Below, piece after piece: positions 43,231-52,983 of a stretch of DNA of 64,000 nt. The DNA lies in NCBI RefSeq assembly GCF_039541075.1, contig NZ_BAABFN010000001.1:744001-808000 (forward strand). The letters run 5' to 3'. The position numbers were made by a program, and so were the translations under genes. Origin of the DNA: Compostibacter hankyongensis. GTDB taxonomy: Bacteria > Bacteroidota > Bacteroidia > Chitinophagales > Chitinophagaceae. Position 1 is the first letter of the stretch. The number at the start of each line of letters is the position of its first letter. The notes below the pieces were generated by a model. The model was given only the letters and a program-made list of their open reading frames with translations. It was not told the origin of the DNA and made no database searches.

Positions 43231-45129
43231 ATGATCAATCTTGTTTGGCTGGTTCCCTGCTTTCCCCTGCTTGGCTTTCTGTTGAATGGCGTCGGAAGAC
43301 GGGTTTTCCCGAAGGGGGTTACGGGTATAATCGGCTGCCTGACGGTACTGGCTTCCTTCCTGATCTCCTGCGGTATCTTCAACGCCGTACGCGCCGACGG
43401 ATTCACTGCTCAGACGGTACATCTCTTCGATTTTATTTCTGCCGGTTCCCTGCATCTTCCCTTTGATTTTTATGTGGACCAGCTGACCAGCCTTTTCCTG
43501 CTGATCATTACCGGGGTGGGTTTTCTGATCCACCTGTATTCCACGGCATACATGCATGAAGAAAGCGGGGAGGGGTTTGCCCGCTATTTTGCCTACCTCA
43601 ACCTTTTTGTGTTCTCCATGCTGCTGCTGGTGCTGGGCGCCAACTATGTGATCATGTTCATCGGCTGGGAGGGTGTAGGGCTCTGCTCTTACCTGTTGAT
43701 CGGCTTCTGGTTTAAAAACGCAGACTTTACCAAGGCGGCCAACAAGGCCTTTATCATGAACCGCATCGGGGACCTTGGTTTCCTGATCGCCCTGTTCTGG
43801 ATGCTGCAGCAGTTCGGGACCCTCACCTTTACGGAAGTGTTTCCCAAGGCGGCGGGGCTGGGTATGCATGCGACTGTGCTGACGGGCATTACGTTGCTGT
43901 TGTTTGTGGGGGCTGCCGGCAAATCTGCGCAGATACCGCTTTATACCTGGCTGCCCGACGCTATGGCCGGTCCTACCCCGGTATCCGCCCTGATCCATGC
44001 CGCTACCATGGTAACGGCCGGGGTGTATATGATCGCCCGCAGCAACGTGTTGTACACGCTGGCGCCCGCTACGCAATGGGTGGTGGCGGTGGTGGGCGTG
44101 CTGACGGCTGTGTTTGCCGCCTCCATTGCCCTGAAGCAGAACGATATCAAAAAAGTGCTGGCTTACTCCACGGTAAGTCAGCTTGGTTATATGTTCCTGG
44201 GTCTTGGCGTAGGGGCTTACACAGGCGCCGTCTTTCATGTGATGACGCATGCCTTTTTCAAGGCCCTGCTGTTCCTCGGCGCCGGCTCGGTTATCCATGC
44301 CATGGGCGGAGAGCAGGATATGCGGAAGATGGGCGGCCTGAGAGGCCCCATGAAGATCACCTATATCACCTTCCTGATCGCCTGTCTTGCCATTGCGGGC
44401 ATCCCGCCGCTGTCCGGCTTCTTTTCCAAGGATGAGATCCTGGGGCAGGCTTTTGCGGCAAGTCCACTGCTGTATGTTGTGGGGCTGGCCGGCGCGCTGA
44501 TGACGGCCTTTTATATGTTCCGCGCCCTGGCGATGACCTTTCACGGAACATTCCGGGGCACCGAAGCGCAGCGGCATCATCTGCATGAAAGTCCCCCCGC
44601 TATGACGCTGCCGCTGATCGTACTGGCCCTGCTGGCCATTGCAGGCGGATGGGTGGGTATCCCGGAAGTGCTGGGCGGCCATCACGGGCTGTCTGCCTTC
44701 CTGGCGCCTGTATTTGCACCCTCGCAACCCTTTATAGTGCGGCATGAAGCGGCGCACCGGACCGAACTGTTGCTGATGGCCATAGCTACCGCCCTGGTGA
44801 TCATTATGATACTGTGGGCGTTGAGGCTGTTCAACAGATATAAAGACGACGGGAAGCCGTTCTCCGGCTTTGCCCGTGTGCTGGCGGATAAATGGTATGT
44901 GGACGAGCTGTATGATGCGGCGGTGGGGCGGCCCCTGAAAAGCATTTCGGGAATGCTGGACCGCGTCGTGGAAAAAGCAGGCATCGACGGTTTGGTAAAC
45001 GGCGTAGGCAGGAGCGTTCGCTGGGGAAGCCGGCAGGTACGGATGATACAGACCGGACAGGTGGGCTTTTACATCTTTGCCATGGTGGTGGGGATGGTAA
45101 TATTACTGGTAGTCGGAATCTTTTTGTGA
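43231..45129 (+). CDS. nuoL: NADH-quinone oxidoreductase subunit L
   Basis: The distal antiporter-like proton-pumping subunit with the long lateral helix, 632 residues. Conserved features are GWEGVGLCSYLLIGFW, PDAMAGPTPVSALIHAATMV, KKVLAYSTVSQLGYMF and HAFFKALLFLGAGSVIHAM. The C-terminal lateral helix and final membrane anchor (VGFYIFAMVVGMVILLVVG) are present. Confidence 0.97.
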   Translation: MINLVWLVPCFPLLGFLLNGVGRRVFPKGVTGIIGCLTVLASFLISCGIFNAVRADGFTAQTVHLFDFISAGSLHLPFDFYVDQLTSLFLLIITGVGFLIHLYSTAYMHEESGEGFARYFAYLNLFVFSMLLLVLGANYVIMFIGWEGVGLCSYLLIGFWFKNADFTKAANKAFIMNRIGDLGFLIALFWMLQQFGTLTFTEVFPKAAGLGMHATVLTGITLLLFVGAAGKSAQIPLYTWLPDAMAGPTPVSALIHAATMVTAGVYMIARSNVLYTLAPATQWVVAVVGVLTAVFAASIALKQNDIKKVLAYSTVSQLGYMFLGLGVGAYTGAVFHVMTHAFFKALLFLGAGSVIHAMGGEQDMRKMGGLRGPMKITYITFLIACLAIAGIPPLSGFFSKDEILGQAFAASPLLYVVGLAGALMTAFYMFRALAMTFHGTFRGTEAQRHHLHESPPAMTLPLIVLALLAIAGGWVGIPEVLGGHHGLSAFLAPVFAPSQPFIVRHEAAHRTELLLMAIATALVIIMILWALRLFNRYKDDGKPFSGFARVLADKWYVDELYDAAVGRPLKSISGMLDRVVEKAGIDGLVNGVGRSVRWGSRQVRMIQTGQVGFYIFAMVVGMVILLVVGIFL

Positions 45130-45158
45130 GATCAATAATGATGAGCAGACTGTAAGCT

Positions 45159-46601
45159 ATGTTGACTTTTTTACTGATACTTATCCCCCTGCTGGGCGGC
45201 CTGATCACCTTCGGACTGAAGGGTAACGGCGCAAGAATCTGGTCCCTGGCGACCGCTCTGGTAACGCTGGCCCTGGCGGCTACGGCAGGGGTGGCTTTCC
45301 GGCAGGATCCTTCCGGCCTGGGACTGGATGTTTCCTGGATCCGGCAGCTGGGCAGCCGCTTCAGCATCGGCCTGGACGGCATGGGTATGATGCTGGTGCT
45401 GCTGACCGCGGTGACCTATGTCGTTATCTTTCTGGCCGCGCTGCGGCACGATTATGAAAGGCCTCATCATTTTTACGGTCTTATGCTGCTTACGCAGGCA
45501 GGCCTTATGGGGGTATTTACCGCCTATGATGCCCTGCTGTTTTATGTATGCTGGGAGCTGGTGCTGATCCCGGTTTATTTTCTCTGTTCCATTTGGGGCG
45601 GGCCAAGGCGTATAGCCGTTACCTTTAAATTTTTCGTATATACCTTTTTTGGTTCCCTGCTGATGCTGGTAGGTATCATCTATCTTTATTTCCAGACGCC
45701 GGGTACCCATAGCTTCTCCTGGGAAGCCTTTACCCATCTGCAGCTGGGAGCAGGGGAGCAGCAATGGCTGTTCTGGCTGTTCTTTGTCGCTTTTGCCATC
45801 AAGATGCCGGTATTCCCGTTTCATACCTGGCAGCCGGATACCTATGAGCAGGCGCCTACCCCTGTTACGATGGTGCTTTCCGCGATCATGGTGAAGATGG
45901 GGCTTTTCGGCATCATCCGCTGGGTATTGCCGGTATTGCCGCAAGGCGTGGCCCATTGGTCGCACCTGGTGATCCTGCTTTCAGTGATCGGGATCGTATA
46001 TGCTTCCTGCATTGCCATCGTACAAACAGATCTGAAACGTCTTTTTGCCTATTCGTCCATCGCCCATATGGGTCTGATGTGCGCTGCCGTGTTTTCGGGA
46101 TCGGAGGTGGGCATGCAGGGGGTGCTGGTGCAGATGTTTAACCACGGCATTATCATCACCGGTCTCTGGGTGGTGGTGGAAATGCTGGAGCAGCGCCTGG
46201 GCACCAAAGCCATCGGGGATATGGGCGGTATCGCGCTGAAAGCGCCGCGTATAGCCATTGCCTTTATGATCATCTGCCTGGGCAATGTAGCCCTTCCCCT
46301 CACCAGCGGCTTTGTCGGGGAATTCATGATGTTCAGCGGCCTGTATCATTATAACGGATGGATGATGGCGGTCGCCGGCCTGGCGATCATACTCGGCGCC
46401 GTTTATATCCTGAGGATGCTGCAGCGGGTGATCTTCGGGGATGCCAACAGCCTGACGGAGAAGATAAAGGATATAAAGACCCACGAATGGCTGGCCGTTG
46501 CCGTGGTGATCGGCCTGATATTATTTCTGGGCATATATCCGAAACCGTTGCTTGAGCTGGTTGGCCATACCACGCAAACGTTATGGGCCCTGCGGGGATA
46601 A
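45159..46601 (+). CDS. nuoM: NADH-quinone oxidoreductase subunit M
   Basis: Antiporter-like proton-pumping subunit, 480 residues, about 14 helices. Characteristic segments are YVCWELVLIPVYFLCSIWGG, TYEQAPTPVTMVLSAIMVKM and KRLFAYSSIAHMGLMCAAVF. It lies between nuoL and nuoN in the usual order. Confidence 0.97.
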   Translation: MLTFLLILIPLLGGLITFGLKGNGARIWSLATALVTLALAATAGVAFRQDPSGLGLDVSWIRQLGSRFSIGLDGMGMMLVLLTAVTYVVIFLAALRHDYERPHHFYGLMLLTQAGLMGVFTAYDALLFYVCWELVLIPVYFLCSIWGGPRRIAVTFKFFVYTFFGSLLMLVGIIYLYFQTPGTHSFSWEAFTHLQLGAGEQQWLFWLFFVAFAIKMPVFPFHTWQPDTYEQAPTPVTMVLSAIMVKMGLFGIIRWVLPVLPQGVAHWSHLVILLSVIGIVYASCIAIVQTDLKRLFAYSSIAHMGLMCAAVFSGSEVGMQGVLVQMFNHGIIITGLWVVVEMLEQRLGTKAIGDMGGIALKAPRIAIAFMIICLGNVALPLTSGFVGEFMMFSGLYHYNGWMMAVAGLAIILGAVYILRMLQRVIFGDANSLTEKIKDIKTHEWLAVAVVIGLILFLGIYPKPLLELVGHTTQTLWALRG

Positions 46602-46636
46602 GGCAGGAAGATATAAAAAGTTTTATTTAAGAACCT

Positions 46637-48022
46637 ATGAACGCATTAGTATTTACGGCGGTATTCGGAATTGTCATGATGCTGTCCGGTTTGTTTATAA
46701 AGAACAAATCCGTTATCAGCTCTCTGGCTGTTGCGGGTATAGCGGTGGCTTTTGTGCTGAATCTGCTGGACTTCGCCTGCTACGGAACCGAAGCGACGGA
46801 CCTGTATAACCATATGTTGTCGGTCAACCGCTTCAGCATCCTGTTCAATGCCGTAGCCCTGGGATGCACCCTGGTTTATTTCCTGCTTTCGGGAAGAGCC
46901 TTTGCGGCAGTGGGGGAGTATGTGGGAGAGTATTTCGGGCTCATCTTTTTCATCCTTTGCGGGGTAACTCTGACCTCCTCGTATGGCAACCTGCTGATGT
47001 TGTTCCTGGCCATAGAGATCATTTCCATTCCTCAGTACATCCTGGCGGGGAGCGATAAGCGCAACCTGAAAAGCAGCGAAGCCTCCCTGAAATATTTCCT
47101 GATGGGGTCTTTTTCCACGGGCGTGCTGTTGCTGGGGATTGCCTTCATCTACGGCGCCGCAGGCAGCTTTGATATCCGTCAGCTGAACCTGGCGGAAAAC
47201 GGGAACATCCTGTCGCTGACAGGGGTTATCCTCATCGCTTTTGCCCTGGCGTTCAAGGTATCCGCCGCCCCCTTTCATTTCTGGACGCCCGATGTGTATG
47301 ACGGAGCGCCCACCGTGTTTACCTCTTTTATCTCCACGGTGGTAAAGGCGGCAGGTTTCGTGGCCTTTATCCGCCTGTTCCACATTTCTTTCAGCGCCGC
47401 CCCCGTTTCCGCACATTGGATTACGGTGCTGTCGGTGATTACCGCGGCCACCCTGGTGATCGGGAATGTGACGGCCGTGTTCCAGCAAAGCGTGAAGCGG
47501 ATGCTGGCATATTCCAGCATCGCGCAGGCCGGCTTTATGCTTTTTGCGGTCATCGCTTTCAATGACCTGGCCTGGCAGGGTATCCTGCTGTATGCCGCCG
47601 CCTACAGTCTCGCTACCATCGGCTGCTTTGCCGTATTGTTGAAGCTGAAGGACTATACCTATGACGGATACAACGGCCTGGCCCGGCAGCAGCCGCTGCT
47701 GGCCCTGCTGACCGCCGTTTTCCTTTTTTCTCTCGTGGGCATTCCGGCTACGGCAGGGTTCCTGGCCAAGTATTTTATGCTGTCTGCCGCCGTACAGAGC
47801 GGGGGGCTGCTGTGGCTGGTCATCTTAGCGGTATGCTGCGCCGCCATCAGCGCTTTTTATTATTTCCGGGTCATCTGGGCCATGTATTTCAAACCGGCCA
47901 ACGAAGGGGAGACCGCTATGGCTCAGGAAGCAACCCCGGGCTTTAAGGGAATGCTGCTGCTGACCGCCCTGCTGGTGATCGCCCTGGGCGTATTTCCCGG
48001 TCTGATCCTCAACTGGCTGTAG
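46637..48022 (+). CDS. nuoN: NADH-quinone oxidoreductase subunit N
   Basis: Antiporter-like subunit nearest the centre of the membrane arm, 461 residues. Conserved elements are FLAIEIISIPQYILAGSDK, FHFWTPDVYDGAPTVFTSFI and KRMLAYSSIAQAGFMLFAVI. It closes the nuo operon; the next gene in the same direction starts 84 bases later and is not a nuo gene. Confidence 0.97.
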   Translation: MNALVFTAVFGIVMMLSGLFIKNKSVISSLAVAGIAVAFVLNLLDFACYGTEATDLYNHMLSVNRFSILFNAVALGCTLVYFLLSGRAFAAVGEYVGEYFGLIFFILCGVTLTSSYGNLLMLFLAIEIISIPQYILAGSDKRNLKSSEASLKYFLMGSFSTGVLLLGIAFIYGAAGSFDIRQLNLAENGNILSLTGVILIAFALAFKVSAAPFHFWTPDVYDGAPTVFTSFISTVVKAAGFVAFIRLFHISFSAAPVSAHWITVLSVITAATLVIGNVTAVFQQSVKRMLAYSSIAQAGFMLFAVIAFNDLAWQGILLYAAAYSLATIGCFAVLLKLKDYTYDGYNGLARQQPLLALLTAVFLFSLVGIPATAGFLAKYFMLSAAVQSGGLLWLVILAVCCAAISAFYYFRVIWAMYFKPANEGETAMAQEATPGFKGMLLLTALLVIALGVFPGLILNWL

Positions 48023-48106
48023 CGGGGTTCCTTCCTGTGTGATAAAGTATTATCATGCCCGGTTTCGTCCGCAATCTTTTTTGCAGTAATTTTATGCTTA
48101 CTGCCT

Positions 48107-49384
48107 ATGCTCATCAAGGACGTCTTATACCTGGCTTTCCGCTCCGTAAAGGGGAACCGTCTCCGTACCGGCCTTACGGTGGCCATTATTGCTTTCGGCA
48201 TCATGGCCCTGGTAGGCATTTTTACCGCTATCGAAAGCATCCGTTCCAGCATTTACAGCAATTTTGCCAGTATGGGCGCCAACGGGTTCAATATCCGGAA
48301 CTGGGAGATGAACGTACGGTTTGGGAATGAAAAAGCCACCAAGGAAAATAAAAACGACCGGAAAAAGGTAAAAACCTCCCGGCGGAACAATACCATCACT
48401 TACCAGGATGCCCTTGCCTTTAAGGAGCGCTATCATTTCCCCGGGGCCATCACAAGCATATCCGTGCGGTCTGCCGGCGCCGTCACCGTATTTCACGGCG
48501 AAAAAAAGACCAACCCCAACGTACAGGTAATGGGCGGCGATGAGAATTACCTGAAGCTGTCCGGGTACGACCTCACCCTGGGGCGTAACTTTAACGAGTC
48601 GGATGTAAGCTCGGGGAGCAATGTAGCGGTGATCGGGCAGGATGTAGCCAAGAAGCTTTTCGGGGACAACATGAAAGGGGTGGAAAACGGCACCGTACGG
48701 TTGGGAACGGTACGCTACCGGGTGATCGGCGTGCTGAAATCCAAGGGAAGCAGCAACCTTTTTAATGCGGATAATATTATCATCACCTCGGTAAATAATG
48801 TACGAAGAGTGTTTGATATCCCCTATGCCTCCTTCCAGATCGGCGTTATGGTGGACAAGGTGCAGAACATGGAGGCGGCCCAGGGGGAGGCTACGGGCCT
48901 GTTCCGGACGGTCCGTAAGCTGCACTTCAACGAAGAGAACAACTTTTACATCAGCAAAAGCGACAGCCTGGCGGAAATGCTGATGGGGAGCCTGAGCAAG
49001 GTAAAGCTGGCGGCGCTGTTTATCGGCTTTATCACCCTGTTTGGCTCGGCCATCGGGCTGATGAATATCATGCTGGTATCGGTAGCGGAACGCACCCGGG
49101 AGATCGGTGTTTCCAAGGCCATCGGGGCCAAAGCGGCCACCATCCGCCGTCAGTTTGTATACGAAGCCATCCTGATCAGCCTGATGGGCGGGGCGCTGGG
49201 CATCCTGCTGGGTATTATGGTCGGCAATGTGGTGTCCCTGCTGATGAAGTCCGGCTTTGTCATACCCTGGCTGATGATCATAACGGGCATTGTGATCTGC
49301 AGTATCGTAGGACTGGCCTCGGGGATCTATCCTGCCATAAAGGCTTCCCGGCTCGATCCCATCGTAGCTTTGCGGTACGAATAA
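48107..49384 (+). CDS. MacB/FtsX-like ABC transporter permease without ATPase partner
   Basis: A 425-residue type VII ABC permease: N-terminal helix (TGLTVAIIAFGIMALVGIF), a periplasmic MacB_PCD domain (about 40-280) and a C-terminal FtsX domain with three helices (LAALFIGFITLFGSAIGLMN, then VYEAILISLMGGALGILLG). The coupling-helix sequence TREIGVSKAIGAKAATIRRQF is canonical. Such permeases power extraction of lipoproteins, peptides or macrolides through a cognate ATPase, but no ATPase gene is adjacent. It ends at a strong shared terminator. Confidence 0.93.
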   Translation: MLIKDVLYLAFRSVKGNRLRTGLTVAIIAFGIMALVGIFTAIESIRSSIYSNFASMGANGFNIRNWEMNVRFGNEKATKENKNDRKKVKTSRRNNTITYQDALAFKERYHFPGAITSISVRSAGAVTVFHGEKKTNPNVQVMGGDENYLKLSGYDLTLGRNFNESDVSSGSNVAVIGQDVAKKLFGDNMKGVENGTVRLGTVRYRVIGVLKSKGSSNLFNADNIIITSVNNVRRVFDIPYASFQIGVMVDKVQNMEAAQGEATGLFRTVRKLHFNEENNFYISKSDSLAEMLMGSLSKVKLAALFIGFITLFGSAIGLMNIMLVSVAERTREIGVSKAIGAKAATIRRQFVYEAILISLMGGALGILLGIMVGNVVSLLMKSGFVIPWLMIITGIVICSIVGLASGIYPAIKASRLDPIVALRYE

Positions 49385-49389
49385 AAAAA

Positions 49390-49427
49390 CAACCCCTGCC
49401 GTTGGGTGAAAAGCCCGGCAGGGGTTG
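49390..49427. terminator. Bidirectional terminator between permease and rplI
   Basis: Stem CAACCCCTGCCG / CGGCAGGGGTTG (12 perfect pairs) between convergent genes. The A run at 49383-49389 gives the T run for minus-strand transcripts from the ribosomal operon. Confidence 0.85.
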
Positions 49428-49460
49428 AAGAAGTTACGGGAATAACCGTGTGGTGCTTTC

Positions 49461-49907
49461 TTATTCGGCCACCACTTCGAAATCGAGGGTCACTTCCTGG
49501 CCGTTTCCGAAATCGATCCGGGACTTGTAGGATCCCAGCTCTTTCACCTCATCCAGGATATGAATGCGGCGCCGGTCTATTTCGTAGCCTTTCTGTTCGC
49601 GAATGGCCTGTCCGATCTGCAGCGGGGTGACGCTTCCGAATATTTTTCCGGTAGTGCCGGTCTTGGCGCCGATCTTCAGGGGAGTAGCCAGCAGCACTTC
49701 CTTTACGCGGGCGATCTCGGCCAGCATTTTGTCTTCCTTCGCCTTGCGTACTTTCTGCTTTTCTTCCAGCTGTTTCAGGTTGGAAGGGCTGGCTTCCACC
49801 GCCAGCTTCCGCGGGATCAGGTAGTTACGGGCGTAACCGTTCTTTACGGTCACCAGCTCATTGGACCCGCCCAGGTTTTCGACGTCTTGTATGAGAATAA
49901 CTTGCAT
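49461..49907 (-). CDS. rplI: Ribosomal protein bL9
   Basis: Large-subunit protein bL9, 148 residues. The N-terminal RNA-binding domain MQVILIQDVENLGGSNEL and the signature GYARNYLIPRKLAVEAS are present, followed by the long helix and the C-terminal domain. Last gene of rpsF-rpsR-rplI, 28 bases after rpsR. Confidence 0.98.
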   Translation of the reverse strand: MQVILIQDVENLGGSNELVTVKNGYARNYLIPRKLAVEASPSNLKQLEEKQKVRKAKEDKMLAEIARVKEVLLATPLKIGAKTGTTGKIFGSVTPLQIGQAIREQKGYEIDRRRIHILDEVKELGSYKSRIDFGNGQEVTLDFEVVAE

Positions 49908-49935
49908 GGTTCGTGTTTTTTGTTGCCCCGGAGGC

Positions 49936-50199
49936 TTATTTTAAAAGGTCGGCAACATAAGGCAGCAATGCCATCTGGCGGGCCTTTTTTATCGCTTCTG
50001 CCACTTTGCGCTGGTATTTCAGCGAATTGCCGGTGATGCGGCGGGGCAACAGCTTACCCTGCTCGTTCAGGAATTTCTTCAGGAACTCGGCATCTTTGTA
50101 ATCGATGTACTTGATACCCAGCTTTTTGAAGCGGCAATATTTCTTCTGACGCTTTTCGATGCGGTTGGCGGTCAGGTATTTGATCTCTTGTTTGGCCAT
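49936..50199 (-). CDS. rpsR: Ribosomal protein bS18
   Basis: Small-subunit protein bS18, 87 residues: IKYIDYKDAEFLKKFLNEQG, LLPRRITGNSLKYQRKVAEA and ARQMALLPYVADLLK. It forms a heterodimer with bS6 on the 30S platform, encoded 3 bases upstream. No ssb or priB lies between the two, unlike many other phyla. Confidence 0.98.
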   Translation of the reverse strand: MAKQEIKYLTANRIEKRQKKYCRFKKLGIKYIDYKDAEFLKKFLNEQGKLLPRRITGNSLKYQRKVAEAIKKARQMALLPYVADLLK

Positions 50200-50202
50200 A
50201 GT

Positions 50203-50553
50203 TTATGCTTCTGCTGGTTTGGGTTGAGCGTCCGTACCAGTCCGTTTCCGGGTATTGTATGCCGTGGCATACTTGTCCAGACGGGTGATCATGTAACGCA
50301 GTACGGTTTCATCGCGATTCAGCTGAATCTTCAGCTTTTCATTGAGGTCGGTTGGCGCCTGATATTCCAGCACCCAGTACAAACCCGTGGTTTTCTTCTG
50401 GATGGGATACGCCAGTGATCTTAATCCCCAGGGATTACTGTGCACGGTAGTTCCGCCGTTTTCGGTAACCAGATCGGCGAATTTTTTCTGAGCCGCGGTA
50501 TAATCTTCCTCAGAAAGCACAGGGGTAAAGATCACCATCAATTCATAATCCAT
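50203..50553 (-). CDS. rpsF: Ribosomal protein bS6
   Basis: Small-subunit protein bS6, 116 residues, first in its operon. It begins MDYELMVIFTPVLSEEDY and contains RSLAYPIQKKTTGLYWVLEY. The C-terminal tail (RKRTGTDAQPKPAEA) is disordered as usual. A TACCTTTG promoter element lies 52-59 bases upstream. Confidence 0.97.
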   Translation of the reverse strand: MDYELMVIFTPVLSEEDYTAAQKKFADLVTENGGTTVHSNPWGLRSLAYPIQKKTTGLYWVLEYQAPTDLNEKLKIQLNRDETVLRYMITRLDKYATAYNTRKRTGTDAQPKPAEA

Positions 50554-50604
50554 AGTCGTTTACCCTGTTTTGGTTTTAGAATAAAGAAAAAATTTTTTGG
50601 ACTG

Positions 50605-50612
50605 CAAAGGTA
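50605..50612 (-). promoter_or_regulatory. -7 element TACCTTTG of the ribosomal rpsF operon
   Basis: Exact and strong form of the Bacteroidota -7 element (TACCTTTGCA) on the minus strand, leaving a leader of about 45 bases before rpsF. Confidence 0.75.
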
Positions 50613-50951
50613 GGGAAATTTTGGATTTAAAATTAAAAATCCGGGTAATAAGTTGCGGGCCGGCCCTTCCTCCTGCCGGCGGCCTCCCGTCGCGGCCGGC
50701 GAACCTTTCCCGCTCCCGGGATGCTTCTCCTGCGGGGTTAGGGGAGAGCCTCCGGGGGGAGCCGATGTGCGACGCTCGCGGTCCGGCTCTGCTCCGGTCG
50801 CCCTTCCGGACCGCCCGGTCGGGAGCAGCTGCTGTCTTCCATGCAGGGCAGGAGCCGGAAGCCTGTCTTTCCTCTTGTCAGAATGGCAGCGGCGGGCGGA
50901 TGGCACAAACTTTGAAACCCCAGGGACCGGAACATCTGAAAATCAACTACT
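50613..50951. other. GC-rich gene-free region upstream of htpG
   Basis: After about 40 AT-rich bases behind the rpsF promoter, this is strongly GC-rich with clustered inverted GGCCGG/CCGGCC words. Short ORFs exist in several frames but none shows protein-like features. The htpG promoter should be here, yet no exact TAnnTTTG was found; CAAACTTTG at 50906-50914 is the nearest match. Confidence 0.45.
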
Positions 50952-52832
50952 ATGCAAAAAGGAGCCATACGCGTACAGACCGAGAATATTTTCCCTATTA
51001 TTAAGAAATTCCTTTATTCGGACCACGAGATCTTCCTGCGGGAACTGATCAGCAATGCCGTGGACGCCACCCGGAAGCTGAAGACGCTGGCCGGTGTAGG
51101 GGAATTCAAGGGCGATCTGGGCGATCTCCGGATAGAAGTGAGGTTGGATACTGAAGCCGGCACGCTGACCATCTCCGACAGGGGCATAGGGATGAGCGCC
51201 GACGAGGTGGACAAATATATCAACCAGGTAGCCTTTTCGGGCGCCGAAGCCTTTGTAAAGCAATACAAGGGACAGGATGAGGCCAATATGATCGGGCATT
51301 TCGGGCTGGGCTTCTATTCTGCCTTTATGGTCAGCAGCAGGGTGGAGCTGTTTTCAAAATCCTGGCAGGACGCCCCCGCCGTTCGCTGGGAATGCGACGG
51401 CAGCCCCGAATTTGTCATGGAAGAAACCGCCAAGACGGAGCGGGGAACGGATATCGTCCTGCATATCAATGAGGAAAGCAGGGAATTCCTGGAGTCTGCC
51501 CGCATCCGGGGCGTGCTGGGGAAATTCTGCCGCTTTCTGCCGGTGCCGATCTATTTCGTGGATAAGGAATCAAAGCCGGACGACAAGCCGGTCAACAATA
51601 CCCAGCCGGCCTGGATCAAAAAACCTTCAGAGCTGACCCCCCAGGATTACCAGGATTTTTACCGGGAGCTGTATCCCTTTGGCGAGCCGCCGCTGTTCTG
51701 GATCCACCTGAACGTGGACTACCCCTTTAACCTGACGGGCATTTTATACTTCCCCAAGATCAAGCATTCTTATGAGATCCAGAAAGACCGTATCCAGCTG
51801 TACAGCAACCAGGTCTTTGTAACCGATGAGGTAAAAGACATCGTGCCCGAGTTCCTGATGCTGCTTCACGGGGTGATCGATTCTCCGGACATCCCGCTGA
51901 ACGTCAGCCGCAGCTACCTGCAGGGCGACCCCAACGTAAAAAAGATCAACAACCACATCACCAAAAAGGTAGCCGACAAGCTGGAAGAGATCTTTAAGAA
52001 CGATCGTAAGGCTTTTGAGGAAAAATGGGAGCATATTGCATTGTTTGTGAAATACGGCATGATCACGGACGACAAGTTCTTTGAAAAGGCGTCCAAATTC
52101 CATCTCATGCAGGAAGCGCTGCCGGGCGGGAAAACCGGACCTTTCCATACGCTTGAAACCTACCGGCAGGAAGCCGAAGCGCTCCAGAAGAATAAGGACG
52201 GAAAGCTGGTGGTGCTATATACCACCGATCCCGTGCAGCAGGACAGCTATATCAGCGATGCGGCGGCAAAAGGGTATAAGGTGGTGAAGCTCGACACCCT
52301 CATCGATCCCTCCTTTATCAGTCAGATGGAGCCGAAATGGGAGGACGTTCAGTTTACCCGCGTGGATGCCGATATCACGGATAACCTGATCGACAAGCAG
52401 GAAAAATCCGAGAGCGTGCTCTCCCAGGGCCAGGAAAATACCCTGAAAGAAATCTTCGGGCTGCAGCTGCCCGATCCGCATATCAAGGTGGAGCTGAAAG
52501 GCCTGAGCGCAGACGCCCAGCCGGTCGTGGTGACCCGCGGGGAGATGATGCGCCGCATGAAGGATATGGCCGCCGCCGGCGGACCCGGGATGAGCTGGTA
52601 TGGGGAGATGCCGGACGAGATCACCATGACCGTCAACGCCAACCATCCTATTTTTCGGCAGGTGTTACAGGAAAATGATAAGGACAAGCAGGGTAAGCTG
52701 GTGCATAACCTGGCCGATCTGGCGCTGCTGTCCCAGGGGCTCCTGAAGGGCACTGCGCTCACCGACTTTGTAAAGCGGAGCGTGGAGCTGCTGGAAGGAA
52801 AATCCAAAAGCCGGATTATCCTGGAGCCCTAA
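50952..52832 (+). CDS. htpG: Molecular chaperone HtpG (Hsp90)
   Basis: Bacterial Hsp90, an ATP-dependent cytoplasmic chaperone. The 626 residues include the N-terminal ATPase with IFLRELISNAVDAT, SDRGIGMSADEVDKYINQVA and MIGHFGLGFYSAFMV, the middle domain (LFWIHLNVDYPFNLTGILYF, DIPLNVSRSYLQGDPNVKKI) and the C-terminal dimerisation domain. Start and length are standard. Confidence 0.97.
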   Translation: MQKGAIRVQTENIFPIIKKFLYSDHEIFLRELISNAVDATRKLKTLAGVGEFKGDLGDLRIEVRLDTEAGTLTISDRGIGMSADEVDKYINQVAFSGAEAFVKQYKGQDEANMIGHFGLGFYSAFMVSSRVELFSKSWQDAPAVRWECDGSPEFVMEETAKTERGTDIVLHINEESREFLESARIRGVLGKFCRFLPVPIYFVDKESKPDDKPVNNTQPAWIKKPSELTPQDYQDFYRELYPFGEPPLFWIHLNVDYPFNLTGILYFPKIKHSYEIQKDRIQLYSNQVFVTDEVKDIVPEFLMLLHGVIDSPDIPLNVSRSYLQGDPNVKKINNHITKKVADKLEEIFKNDRKAFEEKWEHIALFVKYGMITDDKFFEKASKFHLMQEALPGGKTGPFHTLETYRQEAEALQKNKDGKLVVLYTTDPVQQDSYISDAAAKGYKVVKLDTLIDPSFISQMEPKWEDVQFTRVDADITDNLIDKQEKSESVLSQGQENTLKEIFGLQLPDPHIKVELKGLSADAQPVVVTRGEMMRRMKDMAAAGGPGMSWYGEMPDEITMTVNANHPIFRQVLQENDKDKQGKLVHNLADLALLSQGLLKGTALTDFVKRSVELLEGKSKSRIILEP

Positions 52833-52844
52833 GCGCCTGTTTAA

Positions 52845-52983
52845 ACTTTGCCCTTTGGGCTGCAAACGTGTCTCAGGCCGCTGGAACTTCGGCTCTTTCC
52901 GTGCACGTAGTATCCTGCTACGCACGCGTAAAGGCGCCTCGCCCAGCAACCTGATCCATCGTTTTCGCCTTCAAAAGCAAAAT
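52845..52983. other. Structured intergenic element between htpG and recJ
   Basis: A 139-base gap between convergent genes without a T-tract terminator. It contains CGTGCACGTAG...CTACGCACG (52899-52927), able to form a hairpin, then AAAGGCGCCTCGCCC. The sequence reads in one minus-strand frame for 68 codons without protein-like features. It may be a copy of a dispersed element, but no second copy lies in this window. Confidence 0.4.
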
